Shown here: piece after piece, positions 34,235 to 42,408 of the stretch
How the letters are laid out: each line of letters opens with the position of its first letter
Numbering within the stretch: position 1 is the first letter of the stretch
Source: Rhodospirillaceae bacterium
Lineage (GTDB): Bacteria > Pseudomonadota > Alphaproteobacteria > Rhodospirillales > Casp-alpha2
Length of the DNA: 64,000 bases
Assembly (NCBI GenBank): GCA_002706405.1
Contig: PALN01000077.1
Span: forward strand, 1 to 64,000
Direction: 5' to 3'
The notes under the pieces: model-generated
What the model saw: only the letters and a program-made list of their open reading frames with translations
Databases searched by the model: none
Told to the model about the DNA's origin: nothing
Made by a program: the position numbers and the translations under genes

Positions 34235-34918
34235 CTAGAGCAGCTTCAGCACGCCCTTCAGGTCCTTGCCCTGATAGGTCGGCCCCAGGGCCGGATCCAT
34301 GGGCAGGTCGCCCGTGCGGTTGGACCAGTAACAGGTCATGCCGTAGGCGATGGCGCCCACCACGTCGCCGGCCCCACCCGCGACATGCAGAATGTCTTTT
34401 GAGCCGATACCGAGCACACGGGTCGGCAGTTCATAGACCGACGGATGGGGTTTGTAGAAGCCCGCCGTTTCCGACGACAGCACATGGTCGAAGGCACCGG
34501 GCCCGAACACGCCGGCGACGCTGTCCAACTGGTCCTGGTCGCCATTGGACAGGATCGCGGTGGCATAGCCCTTTTTCTTGATTGCCTGCATTACCGCCGG
34601 GGCCTCGGGCCAGGGCGACAGGGTGCCCCAGCCGGCGACCAGTTTCCGTTTCGTCGCCGCATCCACCTTCTTGCCGGACTTGCCGAGCGCATAGTCGAGA
34701 CCGATGGCCGTGCAGTCCTTGAACGGCATGCGGCCCTTGTCGAGGGAGTTGCTGGCTGCGGCGCGGCTCATCTGCACCTGGCGCCAGGTGCGGGAAAAGG
34801 CGGCGGCCTTGTCCTTCCGCATGCCCAGGGTCTGCTGCACGATGGCGGTCAGGCTCGACTGGATGTCGAGCAGGGCGGAGAAGACGTCGAAGGTGATGAG
34901 TTTGTAGGGCTGTGTCAT
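34235..34918 (-). CDS. HAD-superfamily hydrolase, type II haloacid dehalogenase-like
   Basis: The 227-residue protein has the HAD nucleophile in LITFDVFSALLD (Asp10 region) and motif II in AILSNGDQDQL. The lysine is in GFYKPHPSVYEL, and a late motif is in VAGGAGDVVGAIAYG. These resemble L-2-haloacid dehalogenases. However, the Thr/Ser that usually follows in DxYGT is Ala, and the SSNxWD sequence of true dehalogenases is not kept. Phosphatase or dehalogenase activity cannot be decided. It is convergent with the BisC-like gene (3-bp gap) and separated from the upstream TauD gene by a strong terminator. Confidence 0.82.
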   Translation of the reverse strand: MTQPYKLITFDVFSALLDIQSSLTAIVQQTLGMRKDKAAAFSRTWRQVQMSRAAASNSLDKGRMPFKDCTAIGLDYALGKSGKKVDAATKRKLVAGWGTLSPWPEAPAVMQAIKKKGYATAILSNGDQDQLDSVAGVFGPGAFDHVLSSETAGFYKPHPSVYELPTRVLGIGSKDILHVAGGAGDVVGAIAYGMTCYWSNRTGDLPMDPALGPTYQGKDLKGVLKLL

Positions 34919-34948
34919 GGCGGTCTCCTGGGCGTGGTCTTTGGGGGC

Positions 34949-34983
34949 AAAAAGATACCCTCTCCTCGGGGCGAGGAGAGGGT
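34949..34983 (-). terminator. intrinsic terminator of the ABC transporter-TauD operon
   Basis: A perfect 12-bp stem (34957-34968 with 34972-34983), closed by a 3-nt loop, is followed on the minus strand by a T5 run (34949-34953). It lies just after the TauD stop at 35022 and before the HAD gene. Confidence 0.85.
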
Positions 34984-35021
34984 TTAATTGTTCACAACTT
35001 TGCGAATTGGCGCGGTCGTTC

Positions 35022-35882
35022 TTAGACCGGGCGCGTGCCGCGGACGGTTGTCCGATGCATGGAGCGTTCCTGGCTGAGGTCATAGTCCGTGGCCCGGTGC
35101 ATGGTGCAGCGGTTGTCCCACATCACGACGTCGCCCTGCTGCCATTTGTGGCGGTAGACGAACTGGTCCTGGGTCGAATGCTCGAACAGGTGTTCCAGAA
35201 GGTCACGGCTTTCGTTGTCGCTCATACCTTCGACGCGCGAGGTGAAGCCCTCGTTGACGAAGATGGCCTTTTTGCCCGTTTCCGGATGGGTGCGGGCGAT
35301 CGGGTGAATGACCTCCGTCCATTGGGACAGTTCTTCTTCGGTCTTCACCGGACGCACGCCGGCGTTCATCATGGCTTCGTACCGGGTGCGGTAGGTATGA
35401 ATGGCCTTGAGGCCCTCGAGCTTCGCCTTGGTGGCATCGTCGAGGGCGTCATAGGCGGCCGTCATGTCCGCGTAGAGGGTGTCACCACCCTCCGGCGGGG
35501 TAATCAGGCCATGCAGGATGGAGCCCATGGGCGGGACATCTTCGTAGGTGATGTCCGAATGCCAATAGGCGCCGCCGTTGTTGATGGGCTGCGCCCCGCC
35601 CCGGCCCCGGTTCGACAGAACCAGGATCTCGGGGAATTCGGGGTGCAGGATTTCCTTCACCGTGTGGCGCTGCAGGTCCCCGAAGCGGCGGGAATATTCC
35701 AGATGCCGCTCCATGGTCAGGTCCTGCTGGCCCCGGACCACGAGAACCGGATAGGCCATCCACGCCTTGTGCAGGTCGGCGATGGTTTGGTCGTCCAGGT
35801 CCATGTTCAGGTCAAGGCCCACGACTTCCGCCGCCAATGGGTTATCGAGCGGCTTCACGGGGATTTGGATGGTGATGGTCAC
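35022..35882 (-). CDS. TauD/TfdA-family dioxygenase (second copy)
   Basis: The 286-residue enzyme has HxD in YWHSDITYED, the distal His in TMHRATDYDL, and HPIARTHPETGKK for 2-oxoglutarate. It starts at a GTG (35880-35882) with GGAG about eight bases upstream, 20 bp after the second permease gene. Its place as last gene of an ABC importer operon, closed by a terminator, indicates that it oxidises the imported compound, as TauD does after TauABC. Compounds compatible with this are sulfonates, sulfate esters or related anions. It shares HPxxRTHPETGKK with the TauD at 26541. Confidence 0.9.
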   Translation of the reverse strand: MTITIQIPVKPLDNPLAAEVVGLDLNMDLDDQTIADLHKAWMAYPVLVVRGQQDLTMERHLEYSRRFGDLQRHTVKEILHPEFPEILVLSNRGRGGAQPINNGGAYWHSDITYEDVPPMGSILHGLITPPEGGDTLYADMTAAYDALDDATKAKLEGLKAIHTYRTRYEAMMNAGVRPVKTEEELSQWTEVIHPIARTHPETGKKAIFVNEGFTSRVEGMSDNESRDLLEHLFEHSTQDQFVYRHKWQQGDVVMWDNRCTMHRATDYDLSQERSMHRTTVRGTRPV

Positions 35883-35902
35883 GGGATGGTCTCCGAGGCT
35901 TG

Positions 35903-36790
35903 TTAGCGCTGCATACCCCAGCGGTTGATGGTCTTCAGCTCGATGTTGCGGAAGATCAGGTTTTCCACGGTGATCCCGATAAGGATGACCATGAACAAGC
36001 CGGCGAACACACCTTCGGTCTCGATATTCTGAGAAGATTCGAAGATGTACCAACCCAGCCCGCCGCCGCCCGACGAGGCGCCGAACACAAGCTCGGCACC
36101 GATCAGGGTGCGCCAGGCAAATGCCCAACCGACCTTCATCCCGGTCATGATCGCCGGCAAGGCGGCCGGAACCAGGATCTTGACCACGAAGGGCACGCCC
36201 CTGAGGCCATAGTTCTCGCCGATCATGCGCAGGGTCGAAGACACGTTCTTGAACCCGGAATGGGTGTTCAGTGCCACGGCCCAAAGAACGGCGTGAACCA
36301 ACACGAAGACCAGGCTGCCCGTGCCAAGCCCGAACCACAGCATGGCCAAGGGCAGCATGGCGATGGAGGGCAGCGGGTTGAACATGGCCGTGGCCATGGA
36401 GATGAAATCACCTCCGAGCCGGCTTGACGTGCCCCACAGGACAAGGATGGCGGCAATGGCCATGCCGGTGGCATAGCCGATCACCAGGACCTTGACCGAG
36501 AACCACACTTTCGCCAACAGGTCACCATCAACAAGATCGCTGACGAGCCGGTCCAGAGCGGACAGGAAGGTCGGGAACATCAGGGGTTCGACGTCCAGAA
36601 GGACCGTATAGGCCTGCCAAATCGCAACAAGACTCAGCAGAATGAAGGCCTTGCGAACGCCGTTGATGTTCCAAACCTTTTCAAACACCGACAGTTTGAC
36701 GGCAACGTCGCCCGTATGGGCAAGGGCGATGTTCTCGTTGATGAACTCGGGCCGGATGATGGGTTCGGGAAGCGTTTTTTGCGTGCTCAT
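35903..36790 (-). CDS. ABC transporter permease (SsuC/TauC type)
   Basis: The 295-residue inner-membrane permease has about six helices and the EAA-like loop VSSTLRMIGENYGLRGVPFVVKILVPAA (seen around residues 178-205). The N-terminal 40 residues are an unusual soluble extension shared with its neighbour. It overlaps the upstream permease gene by ATGA. With that paralogue it probably forms a heterodimeric channel for the ATPase at 37686 and the binding protein at 38544. Confidence 0.92.
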   Translation of the reverse strand: MSTQKTLPEPIIRPEFINENIALAHTGDVAVKLSVFEKVWNINGVRKAFILLSLVAIWQAYTVLLDVEPLMFPTFLSALDRLVSDLVDGDLLAKVWFSVKVLVIGYATGMAIAAILVLWGTSSRLGGDFISMATAMFNPLPSIAMLPLAMLWFGLGTGSLVFVLVHAVLWAVALNTHSGFKNVSSTLRMIGENYGLRGVPFVVKILVPAALPAIMTGMKVGWAFAWRTLIGAELVFGASSGGGGLGWYIFESSQNIETEGVFAGLFMVILIGITVENLIFRNIELKTINRWGMQR

Positions 36791-37686
36791 GATGACTGCA
36801 TCCCCCAGCGCCGAACAGTGCGTGATTCGATTGTGGAGAAGATCAGGCTCTCGACCAGGACACCGACCAGGATGACGGTGAACAGACCCGCGAAGACATA
36901 GGGAATGCGCAGGTCCATCTGGTTCGCGAACACGAACCAGCCGAGTCCACCGGACTGGGTGCCCGAGGTATCGGCAATCGCCCCGCCGAACACCAGTTCA
37001 GCCGCGATCAGCGTGCGCCAAGCATAGGCCCAGCCGACCTTCAGGCCCATCAGGATGGACGGGAAGGCTGCCGGGATCAGCAGTTTGGTCACATAGCTTA
37101 CGCCCTTGAGACCGTAGTTGCGGCCGACCATACGCTGGGTTTCGGAAACACCCATGAAGCCCGTATGGGCGTTCAGCGCGACCGGCCAGATGACCGAATG
37201 CAACAGCGTGAACACCACGGAACTGGACCCCAGCCCGAACCACAGCAACGCCAGCGGCAACAGCGCGATGGCGGGCAGCGGATTGAGCATGGCCGTCAGC
37301 GTCGACAGCACGTCGCTGCCGAACCGGGTCATGATGGCGGCCGTCGTCAGCAGCGTCGCGATGACCAAACCGATGGCGTAGCCGGTAAGCAGCACGGTCA
37401 TCGAGTTTTTGATCATGATCAGCAGCTGATCGTTGAGCACGGCATCGTACAGGGCGACGGCCGTGTCCGAGAACTTGGGCAGGATGTATTCGGAAACACC
37501 CGAAAGCCGCGTGTAGAGTTCCCAGGCCATCATGAGGGCGATGAGGATGGTCAGCTTGCGCACACCATCCATGTCGACAATCTTTTCCCAAAGCGACAGC
37601 TTTCGGGCAACGTCGCCGTGGGAAGCTGCGGACAGGTCGCCGGCGTCGAATTCGGGACGGACGACCGTTTGCGGAAGGGTACTCAT
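36787..37686 (-). CDS. ABC transporter permease (SsuC/TauC type), paralogue
   Basis: The 299-residue permease is clearly a paralogue of the next gene, with the same N-terminal extension and the motif AWRTLIAAELVFG. Its ATG shares its first base with the ATPase stop (TGATG), and its end overlaps the next permease (ATGA). Two different permeases in one operon are less usual for taurine or sulfonate importers, where one permease homodimerises. Confidence 0.92.
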   Translation of the reverse strand: MSTLPQTVVRPEFDAGDLSAASHGDVARKLSLWEKIVDMDGVRKLTILIALMMAWELYTRLSGVSEYILPKFSDTAVALYDAVLNDQLLIMIKNSMTVLLTGYAIGLVIATLLTTAAIMTRFGSDVLSTLTAMLNPLPAIALLPLALLWFGLGSSSVVFTLLHSVIWPVALNAHTGFMGVSETQRMVGRNYGLKGVSYVTKLLIPAAFPSILMGLKVGWAYAWRTLIAAELVFGGAIADTSGTQSGGLGWFVFANQMDLRIPYVFAGLFTVILVGVLVESLIFSTIESRTVRRWGMQSS

Positions 37687-38540
37687 CAACCTTCGGCCTC
37701 CGCCGCCGCTGCCAGTTCGTCTTCGAGAATTCGATCGGCGAACAGCATGTTGTGGATCTTGGTCTTCAGTTCCCCGAATTCCGGGTCACCGGTGCTGGCA
37801 TGGGTCAGGTGGTGGGCGTTCAATTCCGCCTTAACCTGGCCCGGATGCGGCGACAGCACCAAAATCCGCGAGCCGACGATCAGCGCTTCTTCGATGGAGT
37901 GGGTGACGAACAGCACCGTGAAGTGGGTGTCCTCCCACAGCTGAAGCAACTCTTCCTGCATCTGCAGACGCGTCAGTGCGTCAAGCGCGGCGAAGGGTTC
38001 GTCCATCAGCAGGATGTCCGGTTCCATGGCCATGCCGCGGGCGATGGAGACACGCTGCTTCATGCCGCCGGACAGCATGTGCGGATAGGTGTCCTCGAAC
38101 CGGTCGAGCTTCACCTTCTTGATGTATTCCATGGCGATGTCATTCGCCTCGGATTGCGTCTTGCAGCGGCCGCCGTTGATCAGCGCGAAGGTGATGTTTT
38201 CCTTCACCGTCTTCCAAGGCAGAAGCTGGTCGAATTCCTGGAACACCATGACCCGGTCAGGGCCCGGTTCCTTGATGTCGACCCCTTTGAGCCGCATGTT
38301 GCCTTCGACAGGCTTGAGATAGCCTGCAACCCCTTTCAGCAGGGTTGATTTGCCGCAACCCGACGGGCCGAGCAGGACAAAACGGTCAGCGGGGTAAACC
38401 TTGAAACCGACACGGTAGGTCGCCGTGATCAAGTGTTCCTTGGTTTTGTACTGAAGGGTGACACCGTCGACATCCAAGAGGGGGTCAACGGCGGCCGCGG
38501 CGGGGGTGTTCCCCGCCGCGGTGTGGGCGCCTTGAGTCAT
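37686..38540 (-). CDS. ABC transporter ATPase (SsuB/TauB/NrtD type)
   Basis: The 284-residue ATPase has Walker A GPSGCGKST, a Q-loop FQEFDQLLPWKT, the signature LSGGMKQRVSIARG, Walker B ILLMDEPFAALD and a switch His in FVTHSIEEA. This layout is typical of nitrate/sulfonate/taurine importers. It lies 3 bp after the binding-protein gene and overlaps the first permease by one base, so all four import genes are translationally linked. Confidence 0.95.
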   Translation of the reverse strand: MTQGAHTAAGNTPAAAAVDPLLDVDGVTLQYKTKEHLITATYRVGFKVYPADRFVLLGPSGCGKSTLLKGVAGYLKPVEGNMRLKGVDIKEPGPDRVMVFQEFDQLLPWKTVKENITFALINGGRCKTQSEANDIAMEYIKKVKLDRFEDTYPHMLSGGMKQRVSIARGMAMEPDILLMDEPFAALDALTRLQMQEELLQLWEDTHFTVLFVTHSIEEALIVGSRILVLSPHPGQVKAELNAHHLTHASTGDPEFGELKTKIHNMLFADRILEDELAAAAEAEG

Positions 38541-38543
38541 GTT

Positions 38544-39587
38544 TTAGCTACCGCTCAGATCGTAGTTGTTTTCCCAGAAGTAGTCTTTCCAGCTGGACGG
38601 CATGTTCTTGATCGAGCCGATGGAATGCATGAACTTGGCAAATTCCATGGTCCGGCTGGGCATGATCGAGTAGTGCATTTCGCTCTTGTCTCGGATCATG
38701 GCCTTGACATCTTCAAGCGGGAGCTTGGATTTCGTGAAGCGGTGGAACAGGGCCGCGGCGCGGTCCGTGTCCTCGTTGATCCACTTGGCGGCCTTGCGGA
38801 AGGAATCGCCGACGCATTTGAACAGCTTCGGATTTTCGTTCTTCCACTTTTCGGTGGTGTAGAGCGCGACCGTCGTGTGTTCGCCGCCCAACACGTCATA
38901 GGAGGTCATGACGGTGCGGACCTTGCCGCTCTTCACTTCCTGATAGGACGTCGGCAGGGTGGCGAAATGGCTTTTCACGGCCTGTCCGCCGGCCATCAGC
39001 GCCGCCGCGGCGGACGGGTGCTTCATGGACACCGTGATGTCGTCGAGCTTGAAGGCTTCCTTCTCGCCCCACTTTTTGGCCGCGGCCATCTGCAGGACCA
39101 CCGCCTGGATCGAAACTTTCACCGACGGCGTGGCGATCTTGTGATCGGTCAGGCCGACATAGTCTTCGAGCTTGTTGATCTTGGGATCGTTGGTGTTCAA
39201 CTTCAGCGGCATGGCCGACAAGGTCGAGATGGCCTTGACGTTGATGCGGCCCTTGGTCTTGTCCCAGAGCTTAAGCAGCGGGCCGACGCCGCCGGCGGCG
39301 AAGTCGACGTTATTGGACAGCAGCGCCTGGTTGACGGCGGCCCCGCCCGAGAAGCGGTTCATGGTGATTTTGACGTCACCGACGCCGGCATCCTTGGCGC
39401 AGGATTCAATCAGCTTTTGATCAACGACCACGTGCTGGGGCAGATAGAGCAGACCGAACTGCTGTGCGAAACGAACGGTGTCCGCTTCCGCTTTGGCCGG
39501 CGTGGCGCTACCGGCCGTAAAGGCCAGCGCGACGGCGCCGCAAACGGCCGCAGCGACCGTTTTGGTTGTAAGGCTTTTGTTCGTCAT
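38544..39587 (-). CDS. periplasmic substrate-binding protein (NMT1/SsuA-like)
   Basis: The 347-residue precursor has a signal peptide (ending SATPAKAEA) and a two-domain periplasmic fold of the nitrate/sulfonate/taurine group. Motifs include FAQQFGLLYLPQHVV, FSGGAAVNQALLSNNVDFA and GQAVKSHFATLPTSYQE. GGGAGG precedes the ATG at 39587. It is the first gene of the operon SBP-ATPase-permease-permease-TauD and faces the PHP-like gene across a 375-bp intergenic region. Confidence 0.92.
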   Translation of the reverse strand: MTNKSLTTKTVAAAVCGAVALAFTAGSATPAKAEADTVRFAQQFGLLYLPQHVVVDQKLIESCAKDAGVGDVKITMNRFSGGAAVNQALLSNNVDFAAGGVGPLLKLWDKTKGRINVKAISTLSAMPLKLNTNDPKINKLEDYVGLTDHKIATPSVKVSIQAVVLQMAAAKKWGEKEAFKLDDITVSMKHPSAAAALMAGGQAVKSHFATLPTSYQEVKSGKVRTVMTSYDVLGGEHTTVALYTTEKWKNENPKLFKCVGDSFRKAAKWINEDTDRAAALFHRFTKSKLPLEDVKAMIRDKSEMHYSIMPSRTMEFAKFMHSIGSIKNMPSSWKDYFWENNYDLSGS

Positions 39588-39962
39588 GATTGGTTTCCTC
39601 CCTGATGACGACAATCAAATTGTCATGGAACGGGTTTCGATGCCTTGTTGTGTCCGCCGGACTTCGTTGTCCGATCGGATGGGACATTCTTTGCTGTGAC
39701 AAAATCCGCACCCCAACCCTCCTGGGGCAGTACTGCGGATGAGCAGCGTATTTTATTGTTTGTCCCTGACATCACAGCTTTCAAGACTATCGGGAAAATT
39801 TCGATATTCCTATATAGTTTTTCTAATTTTCCCCCGATATAGTGCCTCGCCGAATTACGATATAGTTATTCGACCGTTTTCGACAAGATTAAGCCATTGC
39901 AGGCTTAACCGGGAACGCTAATTAAGACGATTTAAAGGGACATAGGTCCAGGAGACGACAAA
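39588..39962. promoter_or_regulatory. AT-rich divergent regulatory region with three operator-like repeats
   Basis: This 375-bp gene-free stretch separates the binding-protein gene from the PHP-like gene and is visibly AT-rich between 39740 and 39940. Three related 18-nt sequences start at 39810, 39835 and 39858, 25 and 23 bp apart. Each has a CTATATAG- or CGATATAG-type core, and the best (39858-39875) matches the GntR/sulfatase operator region in 15 of 18 positions. No coding frame with a plausible ribosome site is seen. Confidence 0.6.
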
Positions 39963-42293
39963 ATGCTCGACCAGCAAGATGATGGCGGCCAAGGCGCGCT
40001 CAATTCAAGTTCGACCATCGAGGCGCCGATCGCGCCTGAAGAACTCGGTCATGCGGTGCTGACGCCGTCCGGCGCATTCGAGGCCGGGTCTTGGCAAACC
40101 TTCACGCTGGTTTATACCTGCGGCAAGTACGGGATGGACGACAGTGCGTCCATGCGCGTCTGCTTCCGTTTTGCGTCGGACCAGAGCCGCCCGCAGTTCG
40201 ACGACCCCAAATGGCGCAACTACACCACGGTCGTCGCCTCCAACAACGCGGTGCTGGAAACCCGCTACGACCCCAAGGGCAATGTGCGCCCGTGGGACCG
40301 TGCACTTTATATCAAGGTTGTGAAGGGCTTCATGAAGGAAGGTGACACAATCACCATCACCTTCGGCGAAACCTCGGGCGGGTCGCAGGGCATGCGCCTG
40401 CAGACCTTCTGTGAGGACAGCCTTGAATTCCGCGTGCTGGTCGATCCCATCGCCACCGCCAATTATCAGGCGCTGCCGGTTCAGCCCGTGATCCGCATCG
40501 TTCCGGGCAAGCCCGTGACCTTCGCCGCCGTGGTGCCGACCGCGCGCTGCCCCGGCGAGACCTTTGACCTGAAGATCAAAGGCGAGGACATCTGGGGCAA
40601 TCCGTCGGATCAGTGCGATGTGACCTACAAGGTCAAGAGTTCGCGCCCCGTCAAGGGCCTGCCCGACAGCGTGACCCTGGCGCCCGGCGCCTTCGCCACC
40701 ATCGTCGAGGGATTGAGCGTCGATGCCCCGGGTCCGGTCGATATCTGGTTCGAGGATGCGTCGGGCACGGAGGTTTTCCGCGCCAATCCCTTGTCCATTC
40801 AAAAGGACCTGGAACTCAAACCCTATTGGGTCGACCTCCACGGCCAGTCCGAGGAAACCATCGGCACCGGTTCGGCGCGCGCTTTCTTCGAATTCGCCCG
40901 GGATCGTGCCTTTGTCGACGCCGCCGGCCACCAAGGCAACGATTTTCAGATCACCAAGGGTTTTTGGTCCCATCTGGACAAGCTGTGCGAGGAATTCGAC
41001 GAACCCGGCAGGTTCCTGACGCCGCTCGGATACGAGTGGTCGGGCAACACGGCCTTGGGCGGCGACCGCAACATGTTCTATCCCTCCAAGGATCGGGTCA
41101 TTCGCCGCTCGTCCCACGCCCTGATCGAAGACAAGTCGGACCTGTCCACGGACTGCAACACGGCGGGCGAACTCTTTGAAGCCCTGGCCCGCGACGAGGA
41201 ATGGGACGTCGTGTCCTATGCCCATTGCGGCGGACGTTATGCCGACGTGAAGATGGCCCATGACGGCCGGTTCGAAAAATCCATGGAGATCCATTCCTCC
41301 TGGGGCACGTTCGAATGGCTGGTCGAGGATGCCCTCGACATGGGCTACCGCACGGGAATCGTCGCCAATTCCGACGGCCACAAGGGCCGGCCGGGAGCCA
41401 GCTATCCCGGTGCGTCGCTGTTCGGCGCTGTCGGCGGGCTGACCTGCATGCTGATGCCCGACCTTACGCGGGAATCCCTGTTCGACTGCATCCGCAAGCG
41501 CCACCATTACGCCACCACCGGCGGCCATGGCGGGCGCATGGTGATCGACGTCAAGGCGCGGTTCGATGCGCCGGCCACGCTCTATCATGACGATCCGGCG
41601 CTTGATTATCCGACGCCGCCCAAGGGGGTTGAGGCCAGCGAGGCCATGATGGGGGACATCGTCCACCTGCCGGACGGTGGCGTGCGGCTGGATGTCGATA
41701 TCCAGGGCGCCAGCCCGATCGAACGGGTCGACATCTTCAACGGCCGTGACCTGATCGAAACCGTCCGACCGTACGGCCAGGAAGACCTGGGCGGGCGCGT
41801 CCGCGTCCATTGGGAAGGGGCCGAATACCGTGGCCGCTTCCGCCAGGTCATCTGGGACGGCACGGCCCATGTCCAGGACAACGAGATCGTCCGCGCCGAG
41901 GCCTTCAACTTCTTCAACCCGGAGAAGGTGCTGGAGCAAACCTCGGAGACGGCGCTCAAATGGATGTCCCTGACCACGGGCAACTTTGCCGGTTTCGATG
42001 TCTGGCTGAAGGACGCCTGGGGTGGCACGCTCCAGATTGAAACGCCGCTGGTGCAATGCGGTGTGCCGCTGGAAGAGATCGGCCTGGAAGACGAGATGTT
42101 CGACAAGTCCGGTATCCTGCCCCGGTTCCTCAAGATCTTCCGCCTGCCGGAAGAGAACCCGCACCGTAAGATGTCGTTCTCGCGCAAGATCGATCTCAAG
42201 GACGACCGGGACAACGCCCTCTTTATCCGCCTGACGCAGGAAGACGGCACGCGGGCCTGGACATCGCCGATCTACGTCTGCCGCAAGCTGTAA
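39963..42293 (+). CDS. DUF3604/PHP-like metal-dependent hydrolase
   Basis: The 776-residue protein has a beta-rich N-terminal half (about 1-280) and then a PHP-like domain. The putative metal ligands are in VDLHGQSEETIGTGSA, LGYEWSGNTALGG, VSYAHCGGRYAD, MEIHSSWGTF and ANSDGHKGRPG. This order resembles DUF3604 proteins, which have been linked with sulfatase and aryl-ester loci, but their reactions are undefined. A third beta-rich domain follows (about 550-776). The start has AGGAG 10 bp upstream. There is no signal peptide. It is followed by a flavoprotein gene after a tetraloop hairpin. Confidence 0.75.
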   Translation: MLDQQDDGGQGALNSSSTIEAPIAPEELGHAVLTPSGAFEAGSWQTFTLVYTCGKYGMDDSASMRVCFRFASDQSRPQFDDPKWRNYTTVVASNNAVLETRYDPKGNVRPWDRALYIKVVKGFMKEGDTITITFGETSGGSQGMRLQTFCEDSLEFRVLVDPIATANYQALPVQPVIRIVPGKPVTFAAVVPTARCPGETFDLKIKGEDIWGNPSDQCDVTYKVKSSRPVKGLPDSVTLAPGAFATIVEGLSVDAPGPVDIWFEDASGTEVFRANPLSIQKDLELKPYWVDLHGQSEETIGTGSARAFFEFARDRAFVDAAGHQGNDFQITKGFWSHLDKLCEEFDEPGRFLTPLGYEWSGNTALGGDRNMFYPSKDRVIRRSSHALIEDKSDLSTDCNTAGELFEALARDEEWDVVSYAHCGGRYADVKMAHDGRFEKSMEIHSSWGTFEWLVEDALDMGYRTGIVANSDGHKGRPGASYPGASLFGAVGGLTCMLMPDLTRESLFDCIRKRHHYATTGGHGGRMVIDVKARFDAPATLYHDDPALDYPTPPKGVEASEAMMGDIVHLPDGGVRLDVDIQGASPIERVDIFNGRDLIETVRPYGQEDLGGRVRVHWEGAEYRGRFRQVIWDGTAHVQDNEIVRAEAFNFFNPEKVLEQTSETALKWMSLTTGNFAGFDVWLKDAWGGTLQIETPLVQCGVPLEEIGLEDEMFDKSGILPRFLKIFRLPEENPHRKMSFSRKIDLKDDRDNALFIRLTQEDGTRAWTSPIYVCRKL

Positions 42294-42320
42294 ATTCGGC
42301 GCAAGGTCTTGTAGCCTAGA

Positions 42321-42346
42321 GCCGCGGGCGGGAAACCGTCCGCGGC
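42321..42346 (+). other. intercistronic hairpin with GAAA tetraloop
   Basis: Eleven base pairs (one G-T) between 42321-42331 and 42336-42346 are closed by a GAAA loop, a GNRA tetraloop. It lies between the PHP-like and flavoprotein genes and has no T-run after it. It probably stabilises the upstream message or tunes the gene ratio. Confidence 0.6.
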
Positions 42347-42408
42347 GAGGCGCGTCTGCGTCCCGTCGATCCATCCAAGACCATCAATCAGAAATTTGAG
42401 GACCAATC

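Noticed and set aside
40005..42374. A 789-codon open frame on the minus strand opposite the PHP-like gene
   Set aside because: Composition (Arg, Gly, Asp, His repeats) is typical of antisense frames; the plus-strand protein has metal-site motifs and a ribosome site.
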